The translations under genes and the position numbers were made by a program. From Pseudomonas sp. 6D_7.1_Bac1 (lineage in GTDB: Bacteria; Pseudomonadota; Gammaproteobacteria; Pseudomonadales; Pseudomonadaceae), in the NCBI RefSeq assembly GCF_025465945.1, contig NZ_JANLNW010000080.1, forward strand, positions 1 to 64,000: a stretch of DNA of 64,000 bases, written 5' to 3'. A model generated the notes under the pieces. It was not told the origin of the DNA. It ran no database searches and saw only the letters and a program-made list of their open reading frames with translations. This document shows positions 35,244 to 43,841 of this stretch, in pieces. How positions within the stretch are numbered: position 1 is the first letter of the stretch; every line of letters starts with the position of its first letter.

Positions 35244-36731
35244 ATGTTAATCACAAGACACTGCACCCTGTTTTTATTTTTGACGCTGATTGCAAATCGT
35301 GAGTCATTAGCGGAAGAGTACTATTGGAAAATTTACGAGGGTGATGTTCCTTACCACCTTCAAGAAAAGCAACCCTCTCCCGAATTGGCTTGCAGATGGC
35401 TATATCAAGACAATGACAAAGCATGGAACTACACCTCACCGGTAGCAACCGAGTACGAAAGCACTTGGAACTGCCATATGATATTTGGTCGCGACCCAAT
35501 AGATGATTCTTACGGAACCGTCTCGATTGTCCGCCTTGGAAAGGCTTGCACGGATGATCGAATATTCAACAAGTCATCTGGGCAGTGCGAGCATCAAGGT
35601 ATTGATAACAGCTGTCCCTCCAGCATTGCGGGAAATCCAATAAACTTTGTAACCGGTTATAAGCTGCAAGCCGAAAAAGACTTTTCCGTCTTGACTATAA
35701 ATTCCAATGCAAATCCTCTTGAGTTCTCAAGGTTTTATAGGAGTGTCGAAGGACTATGGACTCATAGTTATTCATCCAGACTCAGCGTTGAAGAAAATTT
35801 GGTTGCCCTGATCCATAACGATGGAAGTCGGTCTTTTTTTGAAAAACAAGGGGCGTCCTACGAACCTAAATCACCAGAGACAGGGAAGCTCGTTAACCAG
35901 TCAAATCGCTGGAGCTATCAATCGCCCAATAACCGCCTGCTAGAATTTGATGAGGATGGAAGACTGATCAAGCTTCTAAAGTCAGGCAATGCCCTGAACA
36001 TTACCTACGCCGATAAGTTTGTAACCGTTACTGATGCATTTGGTGCCACAGTGGAATTCACTGAGGACACAAAAAAGCAACCACTCAGCGTAACGGCGGA
36101 CAATATTAAAATTCGCTATCATTACAATGAATATAAACAATTAACTTCAATGGTCAAGACTTATCCGGATCGCACGGAGAAGAAGCAATATGTTTATCAA
36201 GACCCCAAAGACAGCAGGCTCCTGACTGGAATTACTGATGAGCGTGGGGTGCGTTATGCCTCTTGGGCTTACGATGAACGAGGTCGCGCTATTTCAAGTG
36301 AACACTCCGGTGGCGCAGAAAAAATCTCAGTCAGCTATAACGCGGACGGCTCGTCAACGGTCACTAATGAATTGGGCAGAAAGACCCGATATACATTTGA
36401 GTTAGTGAAGGGCGTCAAGCGTATCAAGTCTATCGACGGTATACCCACCGCTAACTGCCCTGATAGCAATTCGACCTTTACTTATGACGACCGTGGCCAC
36501 CTCGAAACAAAAACAGACAACAACGGCAACGTAACAACCTATACCCACAATGATCGTGGCCTGGAAACTTCCCGCACAGAAGCCAGTGGAACGCCCGACT
36601 CCAGAACTATTGTCACCGAATGGCACCCGACTTTATTTTCTCCCGTGCGCATCACCGAACCGGATCGGTTGATTCAATACACCTATGACCTTCAGGGACG
36701 ACAACTTAGTAACACTGTAATCTCACGTTGA
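35244..36731 (+). CDS. Secreted Rhs-family protein, N-terminal component
   Basis: A 495-residue exported protein. A signal peptide (residues 1-23, ending LAEE) is followed by a Cys-containing domain (to about 130), a DUF6531-like segment (GNPINFVTGYKLQAEKDF) and several YD/RHS repeats (for example FTYDDRGHLETKTDNNGNVT, YTYDLQGRQLSN). It lacks the Rhs core and toxin. It ends three bases into the next Rhs gene's upstream frame, so the two are probably translated together and may build one shell. GC content is clearly below that of flanking chromosome. AAGGAAGG precedes the ATG. Confidence 0.85.
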   Translation: MLITRHCTLFLFLTLIANRESLAEEYYWKIYEGDVPYHLQEKQPSPELACRWLYQDNDKAWNYTSPVATEYESTWNCHMIFGRDPIDDSYGTVSIVRLGKACTDDRIFNKSSGQCEHQGIDNSCPSSIAGNPINFVTGYKLQAEKDFSVLTINSNANPLEFSRFYRSVEGLWTHSYSSRLSVEENLVALIHNDGSRSFFEKQGASYEPKSPETGKLVNQSNRWSYQSPNNRLLEFDEDGRLIKLLKSGNALNITYADKFVTVTDAFGATVEFTEDTKKQPLSVTADNIKIRYHYNEYKQLTSMVKTYPDRTEKKQYVYQDPKDSRLLTGITDERGVRYASWAYDERGRAISSEHSGGAEKISVSYNADGSSTVTNELGRKTRYTFELVKGVKRIKSIDGIPTANCPDSNSTFTYDDRGHLETKTDNNGNVTTYTHNDRGLETSRTEASGTPDSRTIVTEWHPTLFSPVRITEPDRLIQYTYDLQGRQLSNTVISR

Positions 36732-36748
36732 TTCAGAAGGATCTGATC

Positions 36749-39499
36749 ATGAACACACTTATATTTAGGGTTGGGTTGTTAGCGCTAGCGCTGGGGGGCA
36801 CTCTTGTTACCGTACCCTTTTGGCAAGCACCAGAGCGCGGCTGGTCATTTACCTACAACGCTGAAGGCCTGATCGAGTTCTCTGATGGACCGCGAACTGA
36901 TGTAAATGACATCACTCGTTACGAATACGACGCAAAGGGGCATCTGATACGCGTCATTAACCCGCTTGGGCACATCACTGAGCTTTCGAATTTCGACTTT
37001 ATGGGTAATCCACAAACCCTTGTCGATCCCAATGGCGTCTCTACAACCCTGACCTATGCGCCACAAGGCTGGCTGACCTCAGTCAGTACTGCGAACGCTT
37101 CCACGCGGTTCGAACACAACGCTGTCGGTGACATTACGAAGCTGATTCGTGGTGATGGAAGTTGGTTGACCTACACCTGGGACGACGCCAGGCGGCTCAC
37201 TCGTATCACCAATAGCCTGGAAGAGCGAGTCGAATTCGATGTTGATCCAATGGGTAATCGCACCGCAACACGCCTGAAAGACAGTGCGGGTAATCTGACG
37301 AAACAGCATCGATGGGTGTATGACGAACTGGGCCGATTGCTGCACTCAGTGGGTGCTGCTGGTCAGACCCGTCGCCTGCAATACGACCTGAACGATAATC
37401 CCACCACCTCTACCAATCCTCGCAATGACAGCAGTAGCAGCGCCTATGATCCACTCGACCGGTTGGTGAAGAACACTGACCCGCTAAACGGCACCACTCG
37501 TTTTGAATACGACGCTCAAGACAACCTCACGCACGTCAACGACCCGCGTGGAGTGAACACTCGATATCAATACGACGGCCTCGGTAATCTGACTCATCTG
37601 GTCAGCCCCGACAGCGGCACCAACACCTACAAGCATGACGCCGCTGGCAACATCACACAGAAGACTGATGCCGGCGGCGTAGTCACGCTATTCACTTACG
37701 ATGCTCTCAATCGTTTGACCGCTCGCCGTTATCCGGCCAAGCCGCAACTTGATACCCAGTTCCACTACGACGCCATGGCCGAGGGCAACAAAGGCATCGG
37801 CCGATTAACTGGGGTAGAAGACAGCAATGGTGTGCTGAGTTACACCTACGATGAGCAAGGCAACCTCACAGGGCAACGGCATCTCCTGACAACGAACGAA
37901 GTCGCTCGGTCCGATTACCTCGGCTATCGGTACGACGGCGCCAATCGACTGATCCGTATCGACTACCCGACCGGCTTCAGCATCGACTACCTGCGCGACT
38001 CCGCCGGGCAGGTCAGTCAGGTGCACATGCGGGTTGGCGCAGATGAGCCGATCGGCTTCGCCAGCAACCTTGCTTATCTCCCCTTCGGACCGCTTAAAAG
38101 CCTGACCTGGACCAACGGCGCCACGCTTGAACGTAGCTATGACCAGGACTATCGGTTGACCGCGCAAACCGTCGTCGGCTGGAGCAACCTGTATGACTAC
38201 GATGCCAACGGCAACATCACCCAAATACAAAGTAGCCTGCTCGGCGAACTGAACTACAGCTACGACGCGCTGGATCGTCTGACAGAAGATGCAAATGCCA
38301 GTCAGCAGCAAACCTTCAGCTATGACGCTGTGGGCAATCGCACCGACAAAACCCTCACGCCTCTAATTGAAGGTCAGGTGCAGGGCAGTGCCGTCACGAC
38401 GTACCAGTATGGCGCCAGCAACAATCGTCTGATCCAAATCGATGGGCAATCGGTAAGTTCTGATGCGGCGGGTAATCTGATCCAGGACCGCGCTGATCGT
38501 CAATTGATCTACGACGAACAAAATCGCCTGAGTAGCGTGAAAAGCGGCGACCTGACCCTGGCCGAGTTTCGCTACAACGCTTTGGGCCAACGCACCCAGA
38601 AAGTCACCCCACAAGGTGTTACTGCATTCCTTTACGGGCCCAGTGGTCAACTGCTCGGCGAAACCCTGTTCGACATCGACGGCAAAAAGCTGACGAGTCA
38701 ATACTATGTCTGGCTCGATGGCCTGCCATTAGGTGGAGTAAGCGTTAACTACGACGCGACAGGTGCACTCGCAAGCAGCACCCCGTTTTATATCCACAGC
38801 GACCATCTCAACACACCGCGCATCGCCACCAACGCCAGTCAGCACACGGTATGGCAATGGAAATCCGATGCCTTTGGCGCCGGAGAAGCCAGCGGCAGTC
38901 TGACCTTGAACCTCCGTTTTCCTGGCCAGTATTACGATGCTGAGAGTGGGCTGTACTATAACTATTTCCGGGATTACGATCCGGAAACGGGGCGCTATGT
39001 CCAAAGTGATCCGATTGGGCTGAGTGGCGGCCTCAACACCTACGCCTATGTGGAGGGCAATCCACTTAAGTACGTTGACCCCACAGGGCAAAGCGCACTT
39101 TTGATCCCGGGTGCCGAAGCGGGCGCTGCTGCGGGCACGTTTGTATGCCCTGGTGTGGGGACTGTTGTTGGCGGTGTTATTGGTGCAGGCGTTGGAGCTG
39201 GACTGGGTTGGTATCTCGGGGACAGGCTTTTCAATGAGTCCACAGATGAAGGACGAGCCGACCATGCAGCTGGTAGAAAAGATGATGCGAAAAGCGATGC
39301 GGGTCGACAAGTTGGAGACAAAAATAAAGTCATAGAAAATGGCAAGGTCTATGACGATTCTGATACTGGACATACCGTGCATGTAGACAGGGATCGGGTT
39401 GTCATCATAGATAACCAAGGAAGGCCTGTTACCCAGTTTAAGAATACACGAGCTAACACTAACTCCCGAGTAAATTCCGGGAAGTGGATACCTAGGTAG
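36749..39499 (+). CDS. Rhs/YD-repeat protein with C-terminal toxin domain
   Basis: A 916-residue polymorphic toxin. A hydrophobic N-terminal segment (RVGLLALALGGTLVTVPF) suggests export. More than fifteen YD repeats follow (such as YDALGNLTH-type units). The Rhs core ends with YDAESGLYYNYFRDYDPETG and DPIGLSGGLNTYAY..DPTG at about residue 785. After the core come a Gly-rich hydrophobic hairpin (GTVVGGVIGAGVGAGLGW) and a tip of about 80 residues. The tip's VHVDRDRVVIIDNQGRPVTQ and NSGKWIP recall barnase/EndoU/colicin-type RNase toxins, an inference only. AGAAGGA precedes the ATG. Confidence 0.88.
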   Translation: MNTLIFRVGLLALALGGTLVTVPFWQAPERGWSFTYNAEGLIEFSDGPRTDVNDITRYEYDAKGHLIRVINPLGHITELSNFDFMGNPQTLVDPNGVSTTLTYAPQGWLTSVSTANASTRFEHNAVGDITKLIRGDGSWLTYTWDDARRLTRITNSLEERVEFDVDPMGNRTATRLKDSAGNLTKQHRWVYDELGRLLHSVGAAGQTRRLQYDLNDNPTTSTNPRNDSSSSAYDPLDRLVKNTDPLNGTTRFEYDAQDNLTHVNDPRGVNTRYQYDGLGNLTHLVSPDSGTNTYKHDAAGNITQKTDAGGVVTLFTYDALNRLTARRYPAKPQLDTQFHYDAMAEGNKGIGRLTGVEDSNGVLSYTYDEQGNLTGQRHLLTTNEVARSDYLGYRYDGANRLIRIDYPTGFSIDYLRDSAGQVSQVHMRVGADEPIGFASNLAYLPFGPLKSLTWTNGATLERSYDQDYRLTAQTVVGWSNLYDYDANGNITQIQSSLLGELNYSYDALDRLTEDANASQQQTFSYDAVGNRTDKTLTPLIEGQVQGSAVTTYQYGASNNRLIQIDGQSVSSDAAGNLIQDRADRQLIYDEQNRLSSVKSGDLTLAEFRYNALGQRTQKVTPQGVTAFLYGPSGQLLGETLFDIDGKKLTSQYYVWLDGLPLGGVSVNYDATGALASSTPFYIHSDHLNTPRIATNASQHTVWQWKSDAFGAGEASGSLTLNLRFPGQYYDAESGLYYNYFRDYDPETGRYVQSDPIGLSGGLNTYAYVEGNPLKYVDPTGQSALLIPGAEAGAAAGTFVCPGVGTVVGGVIGAGVGAGLGWYLGDRLFNESTDEGRADHAAGRKDDAKSDAGRQVGDKNKVIENGKVYDDSDTGHTVHVDRDRVVIIDNQGRPVTQFKNTRANTNSRVNSGKWIPR

Positions 39500-39507
39500 G
39501 GGGGGAT

Positions 39508-39774
39508 ATGAATAAATATTACAGCTCGCATCTTGTATGGAAGAGAGTTGATGAAACTCATGCTATTAGATATTTATGTTTCTATGATCTTTCCAGTAAA
39601 AAGTATGCCGTGCAAAACGCGGAGTTTTTCTATTTGCCCATAAGTAAAGAAAGAATATTTGAGGCGGACGTAAATGCAATAGAGCTTTTTGTTGATGTCG
39701 ACCCTTCAGAACGATGTGATTGGTTCGATGAGCTTGCAGAAGCTCTCCAGGATCACGATCTAAATTTTTCTTGA
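39508..39774 (+). CDS. Putative immunity protein for the Rhs toxin
   Basis: An 88-residue acidic protein (many Asp/Glu, ending AEALQDHDLNFS), starting eight bases after the Rhs toxin stop with GGGGGG-type spacing upstream of the ATG. Position directly after an rhs toxin tip, small size, acidity and AT-rich composition are the standard marks of a cognate immunity protein that blocks self-intoxication in the cytosol. No family was recognised. The role is inferred from context. Confidence 0.7.
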   Translation: MNKYYSSHLVWKRVDETHAIRYLCFYDLSSKKYAVQNAEFFYLPISKERIFEADVNAIELFVDVDPSERCDWFDELAEALQDHDLNFS

Positions 39775-40000
39775 GAATGAATATACCTCGGCTCAGTTCG
39801 AAATCGGCCCCGCTCCAGTCAAAGTGCGCGAAAGTGGACTGGGGAGGGAGCTGTGATTCACTTCTTTGAAATCTGGAGTCGTGTAGGCGCGGGATATATG
39901 GGCTTTGAGTAGAAAAGTGGACATGTCCTGATGCCCCTCCACTAATCTATTCCAACGCCTGCGCTATTGACGTAATGTCCCGCGTAGCCTTGGTGTAGAT
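39775..40000. other. Non-coding debris between toxin modules
   Basis: The 226 bases between the first immunity gene and the orphan toxin tip hold no open frame with coding character. The segment contains AGTGGACTGGGGAGG and AGTGGACATGTCCTGATGC but no recognised element. It is probably the remains of sequence displaced by toxin-tip exchange. Confidence 0.4.
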
Positions 40001-40264
40001 TTGGGCGTCGAGCTGAGTGATATCTCGGGGGACAAGCTATTCAATGAGTCGTCGGACGATAAAGAATCTCCAAGCGATAAAGCATTGTCTCCCGGAGAGA
40101 TAGATAAGCTTAAAGGGGCGGGAATTGATCCTCACGAATTAAAGCCGGCGAAAAATGGATCTAGGTACGATTTGTTTAAAGATAAAAATGGAAATATAAA
40201 AATCAAACCAAAATCTGGGAGCGGCCCAGGCGAACCCACTGGGATCAATATAAATAAACTTTAG
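40001..40264 (+). pseudogene. Orphan Rhs toxin tip, polymorphic toxin type 33-like
   Basis: An 87-codon frame without its own convincing start (TTG only). Residues SGDKLFNESSDD repeat the junction LGDRLFNESTDE of the complete Rhs protein, showing it was once fused to an Rhs core. The tip (LSPGEIDKLKGAGIDPHELK..DLFKDKNGNIKIKPKSGSGP with a GEPTGINI end) resembles the bacterial toxin type 33 domain. As a displaced tip it is silent unless recombined onto the upstream gene. Its neighbour is its likely immunity gene. Confidence 0.7.
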
Positions 40265-40272
40265 GGGTGGTT

Positions 40273-40659
40273 ATGGAGAATTATGTCAGGTTGGTTGCTA
40301 CGAGTAATTGCTTGTCGTCGGAGCAAATTGTCCGCTCTTTAAATATTCGCGGGGAGAGAGTTTGGGATGCCGGAGATAGGCGAGGTAACACTGCGATACT
40401 AGAATCTGAAAGCGGCTGGGTAATTAGCTCGACTGCAGGGAAAAGTCTAGGCGTAGATGTGCATATTAAAAGTATTATGGGGCTGGTTAGTGGTCTGGAG
40501 AGCGACTTTAAAAAGTTTTCGGAAATTCCGGGGTGCGAAGTTCAAATTTCATGCGCAATTTATGGTAGTGGTGCTCCGCCGCTTAGTTTTAGTAAGGCCA
40601 TCGTTGAGTGGGTTGGGCGTTTAGGCGCATCGCTGGATATTGATATTTATAGAATATAA
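40273..40659 (+). CDS. DUF4279-like immunity protein of the orphan toxin tip
   Basis: A 128-residue cytosolic protein resembling DUF4279. The N-terminal strand-helix LVATSNCLSSEQIVRSLNI is followed by RVWDAGDRR and SGWVISST, then a C-terminal GRLGASLDIDIY strand. DUF4279 proteins often follow polymorphic toxin genes and are taken as immunity proteins. It starts nine bases after the orphan type 33 tip, with AGGGG before the ATG; an in-frame GTG two codons earlier is possible. It would protect against siblings that still deploy that toxin. Confidence 0.7.
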   Translation: MENYVRLVATSNCLSSEQIVRSLNIRGERVWDAGDRRGNTAILESESGWVISSTAGKSLGVDVHIKSIMGLVSGLESDFKKFSEIPGCEVQISCAIYGSGAPPLSFSKAIVEWVGRLGASLDIDIYRI

Positions 40660-40663
40660 CTAG

Positions 40664-40796
40664 GCTGAAGGGGGCGGGTCGTCTAAAGGTGAGTTTGAAA
40701 AAGACCTTGTAGATCGACTTTTTTGGCAATAAATATGGTAAGGGTGGCTACGACAAAGGACAACCTCCGAACATAAGAAATAAGAAGGTGGGGTGA
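40664..40796 (+). pseudogene. Frameshifted Rhs toxin-tip relic
   Basis: The frame from 40664 reads GSSKGEFEKDLVDRLF and then a stop. One base removed from the six-T run at about 40718-40723 continues it as GNKYGKGGYDKGQPPNIRN to a stop at 40796. The joined peptide looks like the last 40 or so residues of a toxin. It is followed by a small immunity-like gene, repeating the tip-plus-immunity pattern. The start of the tip is lost, so it is a relic whether or not the frameshift is real. Confidence 0.55.
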
Positions 40797-40836
40797 TCGT
40801 TCGTTCGAGTGACCCAAAAATAACGGAGATGGCCAT

Positions 40837-41073
40837 ATGGATATTGTTTATATAGTTACACACACGCATGAGTTACCCGGCGGGCAAGAAGATATTAAAT
40901 TTATAGGTGTCTATGGCTCTAAGGAGTCGGCTGAAAAAGCGGTAGAAAGAGCAAGTGTTAAAGCTGGGTTCGCTGAGACTAAAGAAGGCTTTTTTATTGA
41001 AGGGTATCAGTTGGGGAAAGATCATTGGACGGAAGGCTTTTTCACCTATACCCCGGGCGAAGGTCATGAATAA
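40837..41073 (+). CDS. Small immunity-like protein (DUF7336-like)
   Basis: A 78-residue soluble protein. VYIVTHTHELPGGQEDIKFI is followed by GVYGSKESAEKAVER and a GYQLGKDHWTEGFFTY end. This HWTEGF-ending small family is common beside toxin genes and matches what I know as DUF7336; that naming is from memory. A GGAG element lies ahead of the ATG. It follows the frameshifted tip relic, so I read it as the third immunity gene of the Rhs tail. Confidence 0.65.
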   Translation: MDIVYIVTHTHELPGGQEDIKFIGVYGSKESAEKAVERASVKAGFAETKEGFFIEGYQLGKDHWTEGFFTYTPGEGHE

Positions 41074-41200
41074 TTGAAGCCACTCTAGGCAAGGTCTAAA
41101 TGCCCAATTGAAGGGATTACAGAGGTGATGGGAATGCATCATGCTGTTATCGCTTTAATTCAATAGCGGTGTTGCACTCAGTTTCTGCAACCGCCGGATC

Positions 41201-41228
41201 AAAAAAACCGCAGTAATGCGGTTTTTTT
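41201..41228. terminator. Bidirectional terminator
   Basis: AAAACCGCA and TGCGGTTTT arms with A7 and T7 runs. It ends both the Rhs immunity gene transcript from the left and the minus-strand gene that stops at 41244. It is duplicated at 29819. Confidence 0.9.
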
Positions 41229-41243
41229 GCGGCTAAATGCGGG

Positions 41244-41537
41244 TCACTGCCCCTTTGGCATATCAAACCCACGCTGTTCAATCACCCTAAACACATCCGC
41301 AACATCCTGCACCATGATCCGGGCGATGTTGGTGACGGTGTTGATGTCGTTCTCAGCGTAATCGGGGAGGCTGGTGCAGGCCATGAGGTTGAGGTATTTG
41401 AGGACGGCGTTGAGGCGCTCGCTGACGCAGTTGTGGAGTTCGCGTAGCGGGGCGTCGCTGTCGATGTGCAGGATGGGGTGGTCGGTGGCGAATTGGGACA
41501 TTGGGGTGAAGCGGTGGGGCGGGTGTTGAGTAGTCAT
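41244..41537 (-). CDS. Small conserved Pseudomonas protein (DUF6124/DUF3077-like)
   Basis: A 97-residue helical protein: a disordered His/Pro-rich N-terminus followed by long helices (LRELHNCVSERLNAVLKYLN and INTVTNIARIMVQDVADVF). Its size and pattern recall the small DUF6124/DUF3077-type proteins abundant in Pseudomonas, whose function is unknown. The ATG before TTQHPPHRF is preceded by AGGAT nine bases away. A fragment identical in layout to its 3' end is present at 29846. Confidence 0.65.
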   Translation of the reverse strand: MTTQHPPHRFTPMSQFATDHPILHIDSDAPLRELHNCVSERLNAVLKYLNLMACTSLPDYAENDINTVTNIARIMVQDVADVFRVIEQRGFDMPKGQ

Positions 41538-41579
41538 GGTTTTAATCCTAAAAAGATAAATCACAACCGTCAGAACCAA

Positions 41580-42020
41580 TTCACAGACGGAAATCGGCTG
41601 TGTCTTGCCTGACGCTGTTGGTGCTCTTCTTAGGGCTGCGAAACCCTGTCGCCAACAATGTCAGCGACGACTCAAATATAGGTGTCGGCTTCTGGCGCCG
41701 CAACCGGGGGGTAGGACGCTGCGCGGTCATTGTTGCGATGTGGTTTGTCCATGTTCGGCGGTGCATTTGCCGTAAACCGGGCGTTGTGGAGTGTCTGAGG
41801 AAATTGCGGGGGAGGGTTTGGGGCCGCTTCGCAGCCCAGCGGGAGCAAGCTCCCTCGCCACGGTGGGTGGTTTCCTACGAGGATTTCGGAGCTGAAGATC
41901 AAGAGATCGCAGCCTTCGGCAGCTCCTACGTGGGATCAGTGTCCGGTAACGTTCCTGGCGTTCAAGCAGCCTGGGCGGCTGCTTGAATGTTAGGCGGACA
42001 CAAAGTCGTATCCAGCGACG
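41580..42020. other. 440 bases without a supported gene
   Basis: An open frame (41600-41986, plus strand) runs across a REP sequence and has no coding character, so it is not called. A single type B REP (core GCGGGAGCAAGCTCCCTCGC) sits at about 41822-41862 without a partner or the outer arms seen in the two composite copies. Confidence 0.6.
41822..41862. repeat. Solitary type B REP
   Basis: GGCCGCTTCGCAGCCCAGC followed by GGGAGCAAGCTCCCTCGCCAC, the same half as the right arm of the composite REP elements at 10790 and 50300. No inverted partner lies within 200 bases. Confidence 0.7.
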
Positions 42021-43727
42021 TTACGTCCGCAACGCCGGAGTCCGCGGCGGAATCATCCGCTTCGTCCCGGTCGATTCAAACGCCGAAGCCAGCCGCAGCA
42101 ACGTCGAATCGTCATACGCGCGACCGGCAAAGGTCAGCCCGACCGGCATGCCGATGTCCGGCATCACACCCATCGGTACAGTGACCGTCGGCACACCCAA
42201 ATGCCGGATAGCGAGGTTGCCGTTGGCGACCCAGATGCCGTTGCTCCAGGCGATGTCCGCAGACGTCGGGTCGACATCGGCATTCGCCGGGCCGACGTCG
42301 GCGACGGTCGGGAATAGCACGGCATCGAGGCCGAGCCGATCCATCCAGTCTTCAAGGTCGATTTTACGGGTCTGTTCAAGCCCCCGCAGTCCGTCGGGCA
42401 CGGTGGCGATCTGGTCCCACGGCGTAATGCCGCGCTCGGCCATTCGTACGTACTCGTCCATGCCAGCGGCGAGGTCGCCTTCGCGGTTAGGCAGGGTTCC
42501 TGGATCGTGCGGGAAGATCAGCGGTCCGTTCACATCGACCAGACGATTCAATTTCGGATCGCCGTTGGCCTGCAAAAAGTCATCGAACGCCCATGCCGTC
42601 AGGTCCCACAGCTCATGGTGGAGGAACTCTTTGGAGACGATGCCACGATTGAACACGGTCGGCGCACCGGGGCGATCACCTTCGCAGTTGGAGACCAGCG
42701 GGAAGTCGACGTCGATCACTTCGGCGCCAGCGGCTTCGAGTGCCTGGCGAGCCTGTTCCCAGAGCCCGATCACCGAGGCACGGGTGTTGATTCGCTGCCC
42801 GGTCGGGCCACCGATCCCCGGCGCTTCAGAGGTGCCGGCTTCGGTGTCGGCGTTGATGTACATCCGGGGAATGCCGAAGCGCTTTCCGGCGAGGGCATCG
42901 GGATTGGCGGCAAGCTCTGCATAGGAGGCGGGACGCACCGAGGCGACGCTCGGGATCGGCACCCAGGGTTGCATCCGCCATAGATCGCCGCGTGTGTCGG
43001 GGTCTTCGGCCACTACCACGTCGAGCACTTCGAGCAGGTCGGCCATGGTTCTGGCAAACGGCACGACGACGTCCATGGTCGGCGTCAACGGCCAGTTGCC
43101 GCGCACCGAGATCACCCCGCGCGACGGCGTGTAGGCGCACAGGCCATTGTTCGAGGCAGGGCCGCGTCCGCTCGACCAGGTTTCTTCGGCCAGGCCGAAG
43201 GCCGCGAAACTGGCGGCGGTGGCGGTACCGGCGCCGTTCGATGAGCCCGAGGCGAAGGGGGCGGTGAGGTAGTCAGCGTTGTAGGGGCTTTCTGCACGGC
43301 CGTAGACCCCGCGCTGCATGCCGCCGTTGGCCATGGGCGGCATGTTGGTCTTGCCCAGGCAGATGGCGCCGGCGGCGCGCAGCCGTTCGATGGTGAACGC
43401 ATCGCGATAGGCAATCAGGTTGGCGAAGGCGGGACTGCCGGAAGCGGCGGTCAGCCCCTTCACCAGATAACTGTCCTTGGCGGTGTAGGGAATGCCATCG
43501 AGCGGCCCTAACGTCTCGCCTTTGGCCCGACGGGCATCGGACGCCTGCGCCTCGTCCAGCGCCTCAGGGTTTCGAACCACCACCGCGTTGAGGGCGGTGG
43601 GCGTGTCGGGGCCGTCGTAGGCATCGATTCGGGCGAGATAGGCCTGCACCAGTTCAACCGCCGTGGTCTGGCCCGATTCGAGCGCAGCACGCAGTTGGGC
43701 AATGGAAACCTCGGTGACCTCGATCAT
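42021..43727 (-). CDS. Amidase (amidase-signature family)
   Basis: A 568-residue hydrolase. The Ser-cisSer-Lys triad can be placed: Lys in YTAKDSYLVKG (about residue 83), cis-Ser in FASGSSNGAGTATAA, and the nucleophile Ser in EETWSSGRGPAS (about 185). Such enzymes cleave linear amides, anilides or glutamyl-tRNA-type substrates, and the preference cannot be read here. The N-terminus (TEVSIAQLRAALESGQTTA) is typical, no signal peptide is present, so it is cytosolic. It is monocistronic. The long C-terminal part ends with FESTGTKRMIPPRTP. Confidence 0.9.
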   Translation of the reverse strand: MIEVTEVSIAQLRAALESGQTTAVELVQAYLARIDAYDGPDTPTALNAVVVRNPEALDEAQASDARRAKGETLGPLDGIPYTAKDSYLVKGLTAASGSPAFANLIAYRDAFTIERLRAAGAICLGKTNMPPMANGGMQRGVYGRAESPYNADYLTAPFASGSSNGAGTATAASFAAFGLAEETWSSGRGPASNNGLCAYTPSRGVISVRGNWPLTPTMDVVVPFARTMADLLEVLDVVVAEDPDTRGDLWRMQPWVPIPSVASVRPASYAELAANPDALAGKRFGIPRMYINADTEAGTSEAPGIGGPTGQRINTRASVIGLWEQARQALEAAGAEVIDVDFPLVSNCEGDRPGAPTVFNRGIVSKEFLHHELWDLTAWAFDDFLQANGDPKLNRLVDVNGPLIFPHDPGTLPNREGDLAAGMDEYVRMAERGITPWDQIATVPDGLRGLEQTRKIDLEDWMDRLGLDAVLFPTVADVGPANADVDPTSADIAWSNGIWVANGNLAIRHLGVPTVTVPMGVMPDIGMPVGLTFAGRAYDDSTLLRLASAFESTGTKRMIPPRTPALRT

Positions 43728-43841
43728 GCTGTTCTCTCAAAATGGGTGTTCATATCGGTTCTCGTGGCGCTGTATTACGCGACAGTATCCGGGCTTTCAA
43801 CCTGAGCATTCTATTTAACACGTGTCTGCGTTTCTATTGAC

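Noticed and set aside
41600..41986. 128-codon plus-strand frame
   Set aside because: It runs through a REP sequence and lacks coding character.
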